Source: Alloacidobacterium sp035547425
GTDB taxonomy: Bacteria; Acidobacteriota; Terriglobia; Terriglobales; Acidobacteriaceae
Length of the DNA: 64,000 bases
Assembly (NCBI GenBank): GCA_035547425.1
Contig: DASZUU010000017.1
Location: 1 to 64,000, forward strand
Direction: 5' to 3'
Made by a program: the position numbers and the translations under genes. The notes under the pieces were generated by a model. It saw nothing but the letters and a program-made list of their open reading frames with translations, had not been told where the DNA came from and searched no databases. The stretch's first letter is position 1. Every line of letters begins with the position of its first letter. Below, one piece after another: positions 35,672 to 44,849 of this stretch.

Positions 35672-36736
35672 CTAGTCAATCTTGATCTTACGCAGCAAAC
35701 GGAAGTCGCTGAGCATTTTTCCTGTGCCCAGAACCACGCTGGCTAACGGATCGTCGGCTATCGAAACCGGCAGCCCGGTTTCTTCACGGATACGCTTGTC
35801 GAGATTCTTGATGAGCGCGCCGCCGCCGGTCAGCACAATGCCGCGGTCGCTGATGTCGGCGGAAAGCTCCGGCGGCGTCCGTTCCAGCGCCACGCGGATC
35901 GCATTCATGATGGTCGAGATGCACTCGCCCAAGGCCTCGCGAATCTCGCTGTCATCAATAGTGATGGTCTTGGGCACGCCTTCAATCAGGTTGCGTCCCT
36001 TGATCTCCATCGTCAGCGGCTTTTCCAGCGGATACGCCGAACCGATCTCCTGCTTAATCTGCTCCGCCGTGCGCTCGCCGATGAGCAGGTTGTATTTCCG
36101 CTTGAGGTAGTTCATTACCGCCTCATCCATCTGGTTGCCGGCCATGCGCACCGAACGCGAATAGACGATACCTGCCAGAGATATGACCGCGATATCGGTC
36201 GTTCCGCCGCCGATATCGACAACCATGTTGCCGGAAGGCTCGGTGATCGGCAAACCTGCTCCGATGGCCGCCACCATCGCCTGCTCTACCAGAAAGACCT
36301 CGCTGGCCTTGGCGCGATAGGCTGAGTCTTCGACTGCGCGCTTTTCTACCTGCGTAATCTCGGAAGGCACGCCGATCACAATGCGCGGATGCACCAGCAT
36401 CTTGCGGTTGTGTGCCTTCTGAATGAAGTAGTTCAGCATCTTTTCCGTGACTTTGAAATCGGCAATCACACCGTCTTTCATCGGCTTGATGGCGACGATG
36501 TTGCCCGGCGTGCGCCCCAGCATCTCTTTCGCCTCTTTGCCAACGGCTTCCACTTCGCCCGTGTTCTTGTTGATGGCGACGATAGAAGGTTCATTCACAA
36601 CGATGCCCTTACCACGGGCATAAACAAGAGTATTGGCAGTTCCTAAGTCGATCGCGAGATCGCTGGAAAAAACACTGAACAGCGAGCGCACACCGTGCGA
36701 CCGCGAAGAGCGCGATGAAAAACCGTTCGATGACAT
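35672..36736 (-). CDS. mreB: Rod shape-determining actin homologue MreB
   Basis: Cytoskeletal ATPase that orients wall synthesis. The 354-residue protein carries the actin-fold phosphate loops DLGTANTLVYARGKGIVVNEP and DIGGGTTDIAVISL, the adenosine motif GIVLTGGGALIKNLD, and VGKEAKEMLGRTPGN. First gene of the mre operon; a 210-bp upstream region with no gene precedes it. Confidence 0.96.
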   Translation of the reverse strand: MSSNGFSSRSSRSHGVRSLFSVFSSDLAIDLGTANTLVYARGKGIVVNEPSIVAINKNTGEVEAVGKEAKEMLGRTPGNIVAIKPMKDGVIADFKVTEKMLNYFIQKAHNRKMLVHPRIVIGVPSEITQVEKRAVEDSAYRAKASEVFLVEQAMVAAIGAGLPITEPSGNMVVDIGGGTTDIAVISLAGIVYSRSVRMAGNQMDEAVMNYLKRKYNLLIGERTAEQIKQEIGSAYPLEKPLTMEIKGRNLIEGVPKTITIDDSEIREALGECISTIMNAIRVALERTPPELSADISDRGIVLTGGGALIKNLDKRIREETGLPVSIADDPLASVVLGTGKMLSDFRLLRKIKID

Positions 36737-36893
36737 GAAGAGATGCTTTAAAGGGACTAAAACTTATTGTAAGGCCACAAAGCAATTACTGCACCGCAGA
36801 GACGCATGGATTCTTTGAAAGTACTCAGAAATTTTCGCTATTCACAAAAAGCGTTGAAAGTAAAATTGCCATCCCCGAGCGAAATATCCATCG

Positions 36894-36929
36894 TTGTCAT
36901 CCTGAAGCGCAGCCGAAGGACCTGCTTCC
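36894..36929 (+). repeat. Single arm of the TTGTCATCC repeat
   Basis: TTGTCATCCTGAAGCGC then CCGAAGGACCTGC. It matches the arm consensus and points towards the M24 gene that ends 18 bp later. A fragment ATCCCCGAGCGAAA occurs just before it (36870). Confidence 0.75.
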
Positions 36930-36946
36930 AACACTCTGCGCTCCAG

Positions 36947-38110
36947 CTAAATCCGCACTAATTCCTGTTGTATCTTCCCTGTAACTTCCGCCTTATCGCG
37001 CGAGGTCATCATATTCACTTCGCTGCGAATACCGAATTCCGGCAGATAAATCCCTGGCTCGACAGAGAAACAGGTGAACGGAAGAATACGCCGCTCGTCA
37101 TGTGTTTCCAGATTGTCCAGGTGCGCTCCGTTGCCATGGAGTTCCGTGGCAATGTTGTGCCCGGTACGGTGCGTGAAATAAGACTCGAATCCCGCTTCGC
37201 GAATCACGGAGCGGGCCGCATCGTCGGCCTGCCATCCGGCGATCGGAGTTTTCTGCGTAAATGCTTCCTGCACAACACGAATCGCTGCATCGCGAGCATT
37301 TTTCACCACATCGAAGACGTGCTTTTCGCGTTCGGACGGCTCACGCCCAACCACGCCGGTCCAGGTAATGTCATACCAGCAACTGCCGGGCTGCGATGTT
37401 CGCGCCCAGATATCGATCAGGAGAAAATCGCCGCTCTGAATTTTGCGCGAGTGTGCTGCAGTCGGCTCATAGTGTGAATCCGAGGAGTTTTCATTCACCG
37501 AAACATTCGGGCCGTTTTCCGTAACCAATCCGGCGCGATCGATGGCCTGCTGGAACCAGGTCATCATTTCGTACTCGGTAACACCGCTCTTTATGCGCCG
37601 GTCAATCGCGCGAAAGCCTTCGGCGAGAATCTCATCCAGCGCGCGCTGCGCTTCGTAATGGCTGGCAATCTGCGCCTCGGTCAGCACCGCTTCAAACTGG
37701 CTTACCAGATCGGCGGAGCCGACAATGGTTTTGCCCATCTCGCGCAGCAACTCCACCGTGCCGGCGTCGACCATGGACACATACATGATGGCGTTGCGCG
37801 GAGAATACTGCATGGCGATGCGACGATACGGCGCAAGCATGGCCTCCAGACCGGACTGCAGTTCCTGCCATGAGGAATACTGCGTCTTGCCGCCGGGCAG
37901 CGTATCCAGCCGCGCCTGCTCGATGCGATGCACCAGCTTATGCGGTTCCCCATGCGCCGGAATGACGTAGTACCAGCGCCGCGTAATATGCGCGTGCGGA
38001 TCGAGGCCGAGAATGCGTCCGGCAATCGGGTCGCGATGATGATGATCGTAGAAAAGCCACGCATCCAGCTTCAGTTCGCGCAGGGCAGATTGGATTTCAG
38101 CTAGCTTCAT
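36947..38110 (-). CDS. M24 family metallopeptidase (Xaa-Pro dipeptidase-like), cytosolic
   Basis: A 387-residue protein without signal peptide. The C-terminal pita-bread domain has metal ligands Asp in LIDIWAR, Asp in YDITWTG, His in HRTGHNIATELHG, Glu in SVEPGIYLPEFG and Glu in RSEVNMM. The N-terminal domain (LDAWLFYDHHHRDPIAGRILG) is of the creatinase/prolidase type. Substrate unknown. It has a second, secreted M24 homologue at 23546-24892. Inverted repeat arms lie on both sides (36894 and 38224). Confidence 0.9.
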   Translation of the reverse strand: MKLAEIQSALRELKLDAWLFYDHHHRDPIAGRILGLDPHAHITRRWYYVIPAHGEPHKLVHRIEQARLDTLPGGKTQYSSWQELQSGLEAMLAPYRRIAMQYSPRNAIMYVSMVDAGTVELLREMGKTIVGSADLVSQFEAVLTEAQIASHYEAQRALDEILAEGFRAIDRRIKSGVTEYEMMTWFQQAIDRAGLVTENGPNVSVNENSSDSHYEPTAAHSRKIQSGDFLLIDIWARTSQPGSCWYDITWTGVVGREPSEREKHVFDVVKNARDAAIRVVQEAFTQKTPIAGWQADDAARSVIREAGFESYFTHRTGHNIATELHGNGAHLDNLETHDERRILPFTCFSVEPGIYLPEFGIRSEVNMMTSRDKAEVTGKIQQELVRI

Positions 38111-38223
38111 TACCGCAAAGTGTACCGAATGGCGCGCGAGAAGTCACAGGTGGGCGGCTGCGGCATCCAAAACTCACAAGCAGCTTCTTCAGACTTCATG
38201 AAAAGAGCGGAGCCAAGACCGGC

Positions 38224-38257
38224 AAAAAGCAGGTTCTTCGCTCCGCTCAGGATGATC
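38224..38257 (-). repeat. Single arm of the TTGTCATCC repeat, inverted
   Basis: AAAAAGCAGGTTCTTCGC then CCGCTCAGGATGATC is the reverse complement of the arm consensus with small changes. It faces the arm at 36894 across the M24 gene. Confidence 0.7.
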
Positions 38258-38285
38258 GTTCCTTATTTCGGGCACAATCGCCGGC

Positions 38286-39878
38286 TTACATTCCTCGTTT
38301 GCCTGCCGCGCTCTTTCCGCTATGCTCTGCTTCAGGAAGTCGCCAGGCAAAGAGAACGCCGCCGCCGCTCATCAGCACATACTGATGGCCGTCCAGCTCA
38401 TATGTGGTGGGAGAGCTGGCAATTCCCGCTCCCGCGCCTGCGTGCCACAGCGTTTTCCCGGTGGCTGTATCCAGGGCGAGGAAATTGCCGTGCGCGTCGC
38501 CGGTGAAGGTCAGGCCGGAGTCTGTCGTCAATACACCCGAACCTGCTCCACCCGGACCAACCTCATGGCTCCAGCGAATCTTGCCTGTCTGGTAATCGAT
38601 CGCTTCGATGACACCTTTGCCCCAGACGCCATAATCAGCGCCGGCCCAGCCATAAGCCCCGTCCGCAGTCTTTGAGAAATAAATGCTCCAGCTCGGGTGC
38701 GCATCTACGATGAACAGCCCGGTTTTGGGATCGAAGCTGGGAGCGCGGAAGTTTGTCAATCCGCCCTCATCCGGCGCAATCAGGCGGCCATCGGGTGCTG
38801 GTTCTTTTTCCGGATCGGGAATCGGCTGACCCTTATCGTCCAATCCCTTTGCCCAGTTCACCGGACCGAAAGGCACGGTCAACAGGTTCTTACCGTTGGT
38901 CCGGTCAAGCACAAAGAAGTATCCATTGCGGGAGGCCTGCATCAGCATCTTGCGCGGCTTGCCATGGAATGGCCCATCCACCAGAACCGGCGTTTCAACC
39001 GCGTCCCAGTCGTGGGTATCGTGCGGCGAGGGCTGGAAGGCCCAGATCAACTTGCCGGTATCCGGATTTAAAGCAACGATGCTGCAGGTGTAGAGGTTAT
39101 CGCCGGGGCGAACTTTGCCGTTGAGAACGGGCGTAGGGTTACCCGTGCCCCAATAGATCATGTTCAGCTCAGGATCATAGGTTCCGGCCATCCAGGTCGT
39201 TCCGCCGGTGGCCGTATTCGGCGTGCCTGCAGGCGGGGTAACATCCCACTGCCATTGCGTCTTTCCTGTTTCCGGATCGACAGAGCGGATAAAGGTCTGG
39301 AGGTTATCCATATCGCCGCCAACGCCGACAATGACGTGATTACCGACAATCAGCGGGGCCTCGGTCGCCCAATACCCCTTTTCCACATCGGCTATCGGGA
39401 CGATCCAGCGCACCGTTCCATCTTTCGCATTCAGCGAGATCAGGTGAGCGTCCGGCGAGGTGAAGAAAATCCAGTTTTTGTAAATCGCCACGCCGCGCTG
39501 GCCGATATGATCGCCATTGTTAGGCGGGTAGGTGTAATGCCAGAGCATGTGGCCGGAACGCGCATCCACGGCCCAGATATTGTCTGGAATGGTGAAGTAC
39601 AGAATCCCGTCCACCAGAATCGGCGAAGACTTGATGGTGGCAGTCTTTTCCGTCTGAAAAGCCCACGCAAGTGTCAGATTATTCACGTTTTGAGGCGTGA
39701 TCTGGGTTAAAGCGCTATGGCGTCTGCCGGAATAATCGCCGTGGTAGCCCGGCCAGCTATCCGCTGGGGGCTTAAGCAGCATGGCAGCATCCACGTTCTG
39801 CGCGCGCGCAATCTCAGGCAAGCTGATCGATGCGCAGGCAATAGCCAGGGCAATAGAGAGGTTCCGAAAATACTTCAT
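38286..39878 (-). CDS. Exported PQQ-type beta-propeller dehydrogenase
   Basis: A 530-residue protein with a signal peptide (ending LPEIARAQ) and repeated propeller motifs (SGHMLWHYTYPP, KDGTVRWIVP, TGKTQWQWDV, TGKLIWAFQPSP, TGKIRWSHEVGP, TGKTLWHAGAG). It resembles quinoprotein alcohol/glucose dehydrogenases: SWPGYHGDYSGRRHSALTQI and DTHDWDAVETPVL, the latter holding the catalytic Asp region. The vicinal Cys pair of methanol dehydrogenase is not seen (GDHIGQRGVAIY). No dedicated cytochrome c is adjacent. PQQ use is inferred. Confidence 0.85.
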   Translation of the reverse strand: MKYFRNLSIALAIACASISLPEIARAQNVDAAMLLKPPADSWPGYHGDYSGRRHSALTQITPQNVNNLTLAWAFQTEKTATIKSSPILVDGILYFTIPDNIWAVDARSGHMLWHYTYPPNNGDHIGQRGVAIYKNWIFFTSPDAHLISLNAKDGTVRWIVPIADVEKGYWATEAPLIVGNHVIVGVGGDMDNLQTFIRSVDPETGKTQWQWDVTPPAGTPNTATGGTTWMAGTYDPELNMIYWGTGNPTPVLNGKVRPGDNLYTCSIVALNPDTGKLIWAFQPSPHDTHDWDAVETPVLVDGPFHGKPRKMLMQASRNGYFFVLDRTNGKNLLTVPFGPVNWAKGLDDKGQPIPDPEKEPAPDGRLIAPDEGGLTNFRAPSFDPKTGLFIVDAHPSWSIYFSKTADGAYGWAGADYGVWGKGVIEAIDYQTGKIRWSHEVGPGGAGSGVLTTDSGLTFTGDAHGNFLALDTATGKTLWHAGAGAGIASSPTTYELDGHQYVLMSGGGVLFAWRLPEAEHSGKSAAGKRGM

Positions 39879-39985
39879 AATCCAGTTCTGACCCTTCTAC
39901 AGAAATCGTCCGCTAAAATCAACCTGGGTTGGGCAGAACCTGATCCTGCGAAGTTGTCTTCTTTTCTACTATCATAAGAATTGCA

Positions 39986-40210
39986 ATGCCGTTTCCGATC
40001 AAGACCTGCGTTATTTGTTCTGAAGAATTTGAATTGAAGCCGGATAAGCCTGGTTTTGCCAATCGCTGCCCGGAATGCAGCGCCAACGATGAAGTCGACG
40101 AGTCATCCCCCACAGGCTCGATGGATGCCGCACAGCGAAAATACGAAAGCGAAGCCAACGAAGAGCGCCGCCGCGTGATCCGCGACATGCTCTACCGCAA
40201 AGACAGCTAG
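39986..40210 (+). CDS. Small zinc-ribbon protein
   Basis: A 74-residue protein with C-x2-C at the N-terminus (TCVICSEEF) and C-x2-C after 17 residues (NRCPECSAN), a treble-clef or ribbon pattern, then a charged helix (SEANEERRRVIRDMLYRK). No family name recognised. Located 51 bp before guaA on the same strand. Confidence 0.7.
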   Translation: MPFPIKTCVICSEEFELKPDKPGFANRCPECSANDEVDESSPTGSMDAAQRKYESEANEERRRVIRDMLYRKDS

Positions 40211-40261
40211 GTTGTTCGATCTTTCTGCAAAACAAAATCTCAACTCAAAGTAAACTGAAGC

Positions 40262-41812
40262 GTGGACACATCCTCGATCGTCATTCTTGATTTCGGCTCG
40301 CAATATACGCAGCTGATCGCCCGCCGTATCCGCGAACAGAACGTTTTTTCGGTCGTTCTTCCCTGCACGGCTCCGTTGTCGGAAATCGAAAGCTACAAGC
40401 CGCTCGGCATCATTCTCTCCGGCGGCCCCTGCTCGGTTTACGATTCCGACGCGCCGAAAGCCGATCCGGCGGTTCTCGCGCTGGGAAAGCCGGTGCTTGG
40501 CATCTGCTACGGACTGCAGTTCATCACGCATCACCTTGGCGGAAAGGTGCGCTCGGCCGACAAGCGCGAATATGGCCACGCTGAAGTCTCGATTGTCGAT
40601 CCGGAAACACCGCTGTTCTCCGGCCTTCCCGCCGATCTGCACGTATGGATGTCGCATGGCGATGAAGCTTTGGAATTGCCGCCCGGCTTCCATCTCACGG
40701 CTAAAACCAGCAATGCAGTGGCCGGTATAGCCAATCCCCAACGAAATATCTGGGCGGTCCAGTTCCATCCGGAAGTTCACCACACCAGGCAAGGCACCGA
40801 ACTGCTACGCAATTTCCTCTTCAACATCTGCAAGGCGCAGCCGGATTGGACGCCGGAACACTTTATCCAGTCCACGGTTGCCGCTATTCGCGAAAAAGTG
40901 GGCGATGGCCGGGCGATCTGCGCGCTCTCCGGAGGCGTCGATTCGTCGGTGGCTGCTGTGCTCGTCCATAAGGCAATTGGCGACCGCCTGACCTGCGTCT
41001 TTGTCGATAACGGTGTTCTGCGCAAGAATGAGTTCTTCAAAGTGCAGGAGAACCTTCGCGAGAAACTCGGCCTCAACCTGGTTGCTGTCGATGCCAGCGG
41101 GCGTTTTCTTTCGCGCCTCGCCGGAGTTACCGACCCGGAGGCCAAGCGCAAGATCATTGGCCACGAATTCATCAGCGTATTCGACGATGAATCGCATCGC
41201 ATCGCCAAAGAAATCGGTGGCGTGGACTGGCTGGTTCAGGGCACTTTGTATCCTGACGTGATCGAGTCCTCCTCCGTCAAAGGCCCCTCGCAGACTATCA
41301 AGAGCCATCACAATGTCGGCGGCTTGCCGGACACGATGACGCTGAAACTGATCGAACCTCTGCGCGACCTCTTCAAAGACGAAGTTCGTCGCATTGGCCG
41401 CGACCTGCAGATGCCGGAAGACATCCTGCAGCGCCAACCGTTTCCCGGCCCCGGACTTGCCGTCCGCATCCTGGGCGAAATTACGCCGGAACGCGTGGCC
41501 CTTCTGCAAGAGGCAGACGACATCGTGGTCACTGAGATCAAAGCAGCCGGGCTTTACCAGAAAATCTGGCAGTCTTTCGCGGTGCTGTTGCCGGTCAAGA
41601 GTGTCGGCGTGATGGGAGATCAGCGCACCTACGCCTACACCTGCGCCATTCGCGCCGTGCATTCAGAAGACGGCATGACCGCCGATTGGGCGCCGCTGCC
41701 CTACGATGTGCTGAAGAAAATCTCCAGCCGCATCGTGAACGAAATTCGCGGCATCAATCGCGTCGTTTATGACATCACCTCGAAGCCGCCGGGCACGATT
41801 GAGTGGGAGTAA
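40262..41812 (+). CDS. guaA: GMP synthase (glutamine-hydrolysing)
   Basis: Converts XMP to GMP using ATP and glutamine. The 516-residue protein has a class I amidotransferase domain (catalytic Cys82 in GICYGLQ, His/Glu in QFHPEVHH), an ATP-pyrophosphatase domain with P-loop LSGGVDSSVAA, and the C-terminal dimerisation part (DITSKPPGTIEWE). The start codon is GTG at 40262. Length normal. Confidence 0.96.
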   Translation: MDTSSIVILDFGSQYTQLIARRIREQNVFSVVLPCTAPLSEIESYKPLGIILSGGPCSVYDSDAPKADPAVLALGKPVLGICYGLQFITHHLGGKVRSADKREYGHAEVSIVDPETPLFSGLPADLHVWMSHGDEALELPPGFHLTAKTSNAVAGIANPQRNIWAVQFHPEVHHTRQGTELLRNFLFNICKAQPDWTPEHFIQSTVAAIREKVGDGRAICALSGGVDSSVAAVLVHKAIGDRLTCVFVDNGVLRKNEFFKVQENLREKLGLNLVAVDASGRFLSRLAGVTDPEAKRKIIGHEFISVFDDESHRIAKEIGGVDWLVQGTLYPDVIESSSVKGPSQTIKSHHNVGGLPDTMTLKLIEPLRDLFKDEVRRIGRDLQMPEDILQRQPFPGPGLAVRILGEITPERVALLQEADDIVVTEIKAAGLYQKIWQSFAVLLPVKSVGVMGDQRTYAYTCAIRAVHSEDGMTADWAPLPYDVLKKISSRIVNEIRGINRVVYDITSKPPGTIEWE

Positions 41813-41880
41813 GCGAATCCGGCACATCGCTCCCAGTTCAGTGACTCGCAGCAAAGAGCTTCAATCATTTGGGTTTCGTT

Positions 41881-41908
41881 GAGGTTCTTCGCTTCGCTCA
41901 GAATGACA
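41881..41908 (-). repeat. Single arm of the TTGTCATCC repeat, inverted
   Basis: GAGGTTCTTCGCTTCGCTC followed by AGAATGACA is a reversed, shortened arm between guaA and the GH27 gene. Confidence 0.6.
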
Positions 41909-41977
41909 TCTGTATTTTGACTCAGGCAGTCAGTTGTCTTTCACGAAACCAACTCGGCGGCCCCATCCTGAACAAAG

Positions 41978-42002
41978 AGAAGGGTGGGGGATCTTCCCAC
42001 CC
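41978..42002 (-). terminator. Terminator-like hairpin after GH27 gene
   Basis: On the minus strand GGGTGGG pairs with CCCACCC across a 7-nt loop and is followed by TTCTCTTTGTTC. It abuts the GH27 stop codon. The segment also resembles a second repeat type (CCCCATCCTGA...AGGGTGGGG, 41961-41990). Confidence 0.6.
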
Positions 42003-43363
42003 TACTTCACCGCATACAAAGCGGAAGAATGCGGAGCCAGCGTAACTTTCACTCTATCCTTCAAGCCCAGGTCCTTACGTTGCCATAAATCCCGCATGCG
42101 ATACGAAGCATGATCCAGGCCAAGCTCTTTCCACCTGTAGGAAAGAATTTGCGGTGAATCGCTGCGATTAAATACGGCTACATAGGATTTCCCATCCGCG
42201 CTCTTCGCTGTCCACACTACAGCCGAATCCGTCTGTACAACCGGCTTATTCTTACTCGAATGTTGATCGACCGCAATGACCTCAGGGTTTGTCAGCAGCG
42301 ATTCGGTGAACTCATCCATCTGCGTCAGGTTTGCTCCGAGAACGAGCGGTGAGCGGGCAATCGACCATAGCGTTATCAGCGTTCGCGCCTCATCCTGTGT
42401 AAGCCGTGTATGCCTTGGCTCGCCCCATCCCGGCTTCGGCCCCAGATAACCGATGGGCAGCATGTCAGCATCCGGCCAATGACCAGTTTGCTGATGAGGA
42501 GCCCACTCGGCCAGTTTCCCAAATTGCTTCGTTAAGGATTGCGGGAAATTTCCGGTATCGTTTGCAGGCTTCTTCCAGACATCCCAAAAATCATCGGAAA
42601 TACGCCAGAGCTCGGCATATTTACGAACATCGTCGGCCTGCTCGATCGGTGTGGGGCCCGGGGAAAGACTTAGCACAATATTCCGTCCGCTCTTCCGGAG
42701 CGCCTTGCTCATCATGTGAATCTCATCTGCCTGATAGGGTGCCGAGATGCAATCGACCTTGATGAAATCCAACCCCCAGCTCGCGTATAGCTTGCCCAGC
42801 GAATCGTAGTAAGCCTGTCCTGCCGCATTTGCTTTCAGACCGTAGTTATCGGGATTCCACCGGCACAGGTCGGCTCGGTTTGCAGCATCTCCGGCTCGAA
42901 ACGACGACCCGGCAATGGGAAGATTTTTCTCGACCGCTTCTCTAGGAATGCCGCGAATGATGTGAATCCCAAACTTCAGCCCCAACGAATGCACATAATC
43001 GCCGATGGCTTTCAGGTCGGCATCGCTGCTTGAAGGAAAACGGTTCGGAGCCGGCAAATATCGGCCATTTGCGTCTAATGTGTAGCCCTGGTCTGCGCCT
43101 TTGGTTCCGGCATTTTCCGGATGCTGCAGGTACCAGCCTTCATCAATCACCACATACTTCCAGCCATATTGCTTCAGGTGCTGGTTAAACCATTGCACAT
43201 TTGCCTTGAACTGGTCTTCGGTAATGGTAAGCCCATAAGAATCCCAGCTATTCCAACCCATGGGAGGGGTCGGCGCTAACAATGTCGCGCTCTTTTGCGC
43301 CATTGCAATGTTGCATAAAGATGCAGTTAAACCAAGACAAAACACGCGAAACCAATGAGCCAT
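42002..43363 (-). CDS. Secreted GH27 alpha-galactosidase
   Basis: A 453-residue hydrolase that removes alpha-linked galactose from oligosaccharides or galactomannans. Signal peptide (CLGLTASLCNIAMAQ), then the GH27 start PTPPMGWNSWDSYG, VVIDEGWY, nucleophile Asp in DFIKVDCIS and acid/base Asp in ISDDFWDVW. A C-terminal beta domain ends VTLAPHSSALYAVK. ATG 43363 with GGGAGG upstream decides the start. No other sugar-use gene is adjacent. Confidence 0.93.
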   Translation of the reverse strand: MAHWFRVFCLGLTASLCNIAMAQKSATLLAPTPPMGWNSWDSYGLTITEDQFKANVQWFNQHLKQYGWKYVVIDEGWYLQHPENAGTKGADQGYTLDANGRYLPAPNRFPSSSDADLKAIGDYVHSLGLKFGIHIIRGIPREAVEKNLPIAGSSFRAGDAANRADLCRWNPDNYGLKANAAGQAYYDSLGKLYASWGLDFIKVDCISAPYQADEIHMMSKALRKSGRNIVLSLSPGPTPIEQADDVRKYAELWRISDDFWDVWKKPANDTGNFPQSLTKQFGKLAEWAPHQQTGHWPDADMLPIGYLGPKPGWGEPRHTRLTQDEARTLITLWSIARSPLVLGANLTQMDEFTESLLTNPEVIAVDQHSSKNKPVVQTDSAVVWTAKSADGKSYVAVFNRSDSPQILSYRWKELGLDHASYRMRDLWQRKDLGLKDRVKVTLAPHSSALYAVK

Positions 43364-43480
43364 CGACAACCCCTCCCAGAGAACGTTTTCCTATAAGCCG
43401 TCCCAGTGTACTGCACCCCGCGATACTTACGAACGAAGCAAACTCACTTCTTCAAGCGTTTCCTGTATACTCCAATGTTT

Positions 43481-44203
43481 ATGCGGGTTTTTGTCATTCT
43501 TCCAGCAGCAGGACTGGGCACGCGCATGGCCGCCGGCCAGCACAGCCCATCCGCCCCCAAACAGTTCCTCGAACTGGCCGGAGCGCCGATTCTCATCCAT
43601 AGCCTGCGCGCCTTTGCCAAAGTGCCGCAGATCAGCGCGGTCTATGTTGCCGTCCGCGCAAATGAGCGGGAGCGCGTCGAGGCGCAGGTTGCCGAGTTCG
43701 GCTTTGCCGACAAGGTACGCATCGTCACAGGCGGCGATACGCGCCAGGACAGCGTGGCCAATGCTCTCAACGCTCTCGATTGCGAAGACCGGGACATCGT
43801 GCTCGTGCATGATGCCGTGCGCCCCCTTATTGCTCCTGCTACCATTGTGCGCACTATTGAAGCGGTGGAAAAGCACGATGCCGCTATCGTTGGCCTGCCG
43901 GCGGTGGACACTATCAAACAGGTAGAGCGCACCGCGGACGGCGCCATTATCACCGCCACCATTCCGCGCGAATACATTGTGCAGGCGCAGACGCCTCAGG
44001 GCTTCCGTTGCGGCCTGCTGAAACGCGCCTTCGCCGAAGCCATTGCCGACGGCTTTATCGGCACCGACGAAGCCAGCATCGTGGAGCGTGCCGGTTCGCG
44101 CGTTGCCGTCGTCCCCGGCTCATCGACGAACCTCAAGATCACGCAGCCCGGCGACCTTGAGCTTGCCGAGTTCTATTTGAAACAGCGCGCCGCTGAAAGA
44201 TAA
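43481..44203 (+). CDS. ispD: 2-C-methyl-D-erythritol 4-phosphate cytidylyltransferase
   Basis: Third MEP pathway step, MEP + CTP to CDP-ME. A 240-residue protein beginning MRVFVILPAAGLGTRM with the nucleotide-binding loop; SPSAPKQFLELAG, HDAVRPLI and QAQTPQGFRCGLLKRAF are IspD landmarks. The frame is open back to 43406, but the family N-terminus fits ATG 43481. ispF follows 34 bp later. Confidence 0.95.
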   Translation: MRVFVILPAAGLGTRMAAGQHSPSAPKQFLELAGAPILIHSLRAFAKVPQISAVYVAVRANERERVEAQVAEFGFADKVRIVTGGDTRQDSVANALNALDCEDRDIVLVHDAVRPLIAPATIVRTIEAVEKHDAAIVGLPAVDTIKQVERTADGAIITATIPREYIVQAQTPQGFRCGLLKRAFAEAIADGFIGTDEASIVERAGSRVAVVPGSSTNLKITQPGDLELAEFYLKQRAAER

Positions 44204-44237
44204 TTCGGCAAAGGCTGTAAAGTAGAAAGAGACAACC

Positions 44238-44846
44238 ATGAGCATGCGAATTGGATACGGCTGGGACTCACACGCCTTCAAAGCGGGAGTGCCGCTGAAA
44301 ATCGGCGGACTCGCCATCGATCATCCTGAAGGACTGGCCGGTCATTCTGACGGCGATGTGCTGCTGCACGCCATTACCGATGCGCTGCTTGGAGCGGTTT
44401 CCGCAGGCGATATCGGCAGTTTCTTCCCTCCCGGCGATCCACGCTGGAAGAACGCCGACTCAGCCATCTTTCTTAACCTCGCGCTCGAAGAAATTCAGAA
44501 TGCCAGCTATCGCATCGTGAACGTCGATACAACTCTTGTGCTTGCCGCGCCAAAAATTTCGCCGATTGCTGCCGATCTGCGTGAGCGCGTCGCTGAGTTG
44601 CTCGATGTCAAGCTGAATGCGGTCAGCATTAAGGCAAAGACGCCTGAAGGCCTCGATGTGGATCATGTTGCGCAGGCCCATGCCGTCGTATTGCTGGAAC
44701 AGGTCGAAGACCCGACGGAGATCAAGAGCATGACCGCCGTCATTGAAAGTCAACGCCAGCTTGAAGATGTGGTTCGTGACCTTGTCAACCAGGTCCACGG
44801 CACTCCGGAGCGAAAGACCGTCTTCGACACAGAAGACATCACGTAG
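44238..44846 (+). CDS. ispF: 2-C-methyl-D-erythritol 2,4-cyclodiphosphate synthase with C-terminal extension
   Basis: Fifth MEP step, cyclising CDP-MEP. Zinc ligands Asp10, His12 (GYGWDSHAF) and His44 (DVLLHAITDAL), the loop DIGSFFPP and the end motif KAKTPEGLDV are all present. The normal family ends near residue 158; here about 44 more residues follow (TEIKSMTAVIESQRQLEDVV and on), predicted helical. Probably co-transcribed with ispD. Confidence 0.94.
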   Translation: MSMRIGYGWDSHAFKAGVPLKIGGLAIDHPEGLAGHSDGDVLLHAITDALLGAVSAGDIGSFFPPGDPRWKNADSAIFLNLALEEIQNASYRIVNVDTTLVLAAPKISPIAADLRERVAELLDVKLNAVSIKAKTPEGLDVDHVAQAHAVVLLEQVEDPTEIKSMTAVIESQRQLEDVVRDLVNQVHGTPERKTVFDTEDIT

Positions 44847-44849
44847 AGC

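Noticed and set aside
36869..36884. Extra arm fragment ATCCCCGAGCGAAA before the arm at 36894
   Set aside because: Too short to be counted as an independent repeat copy.
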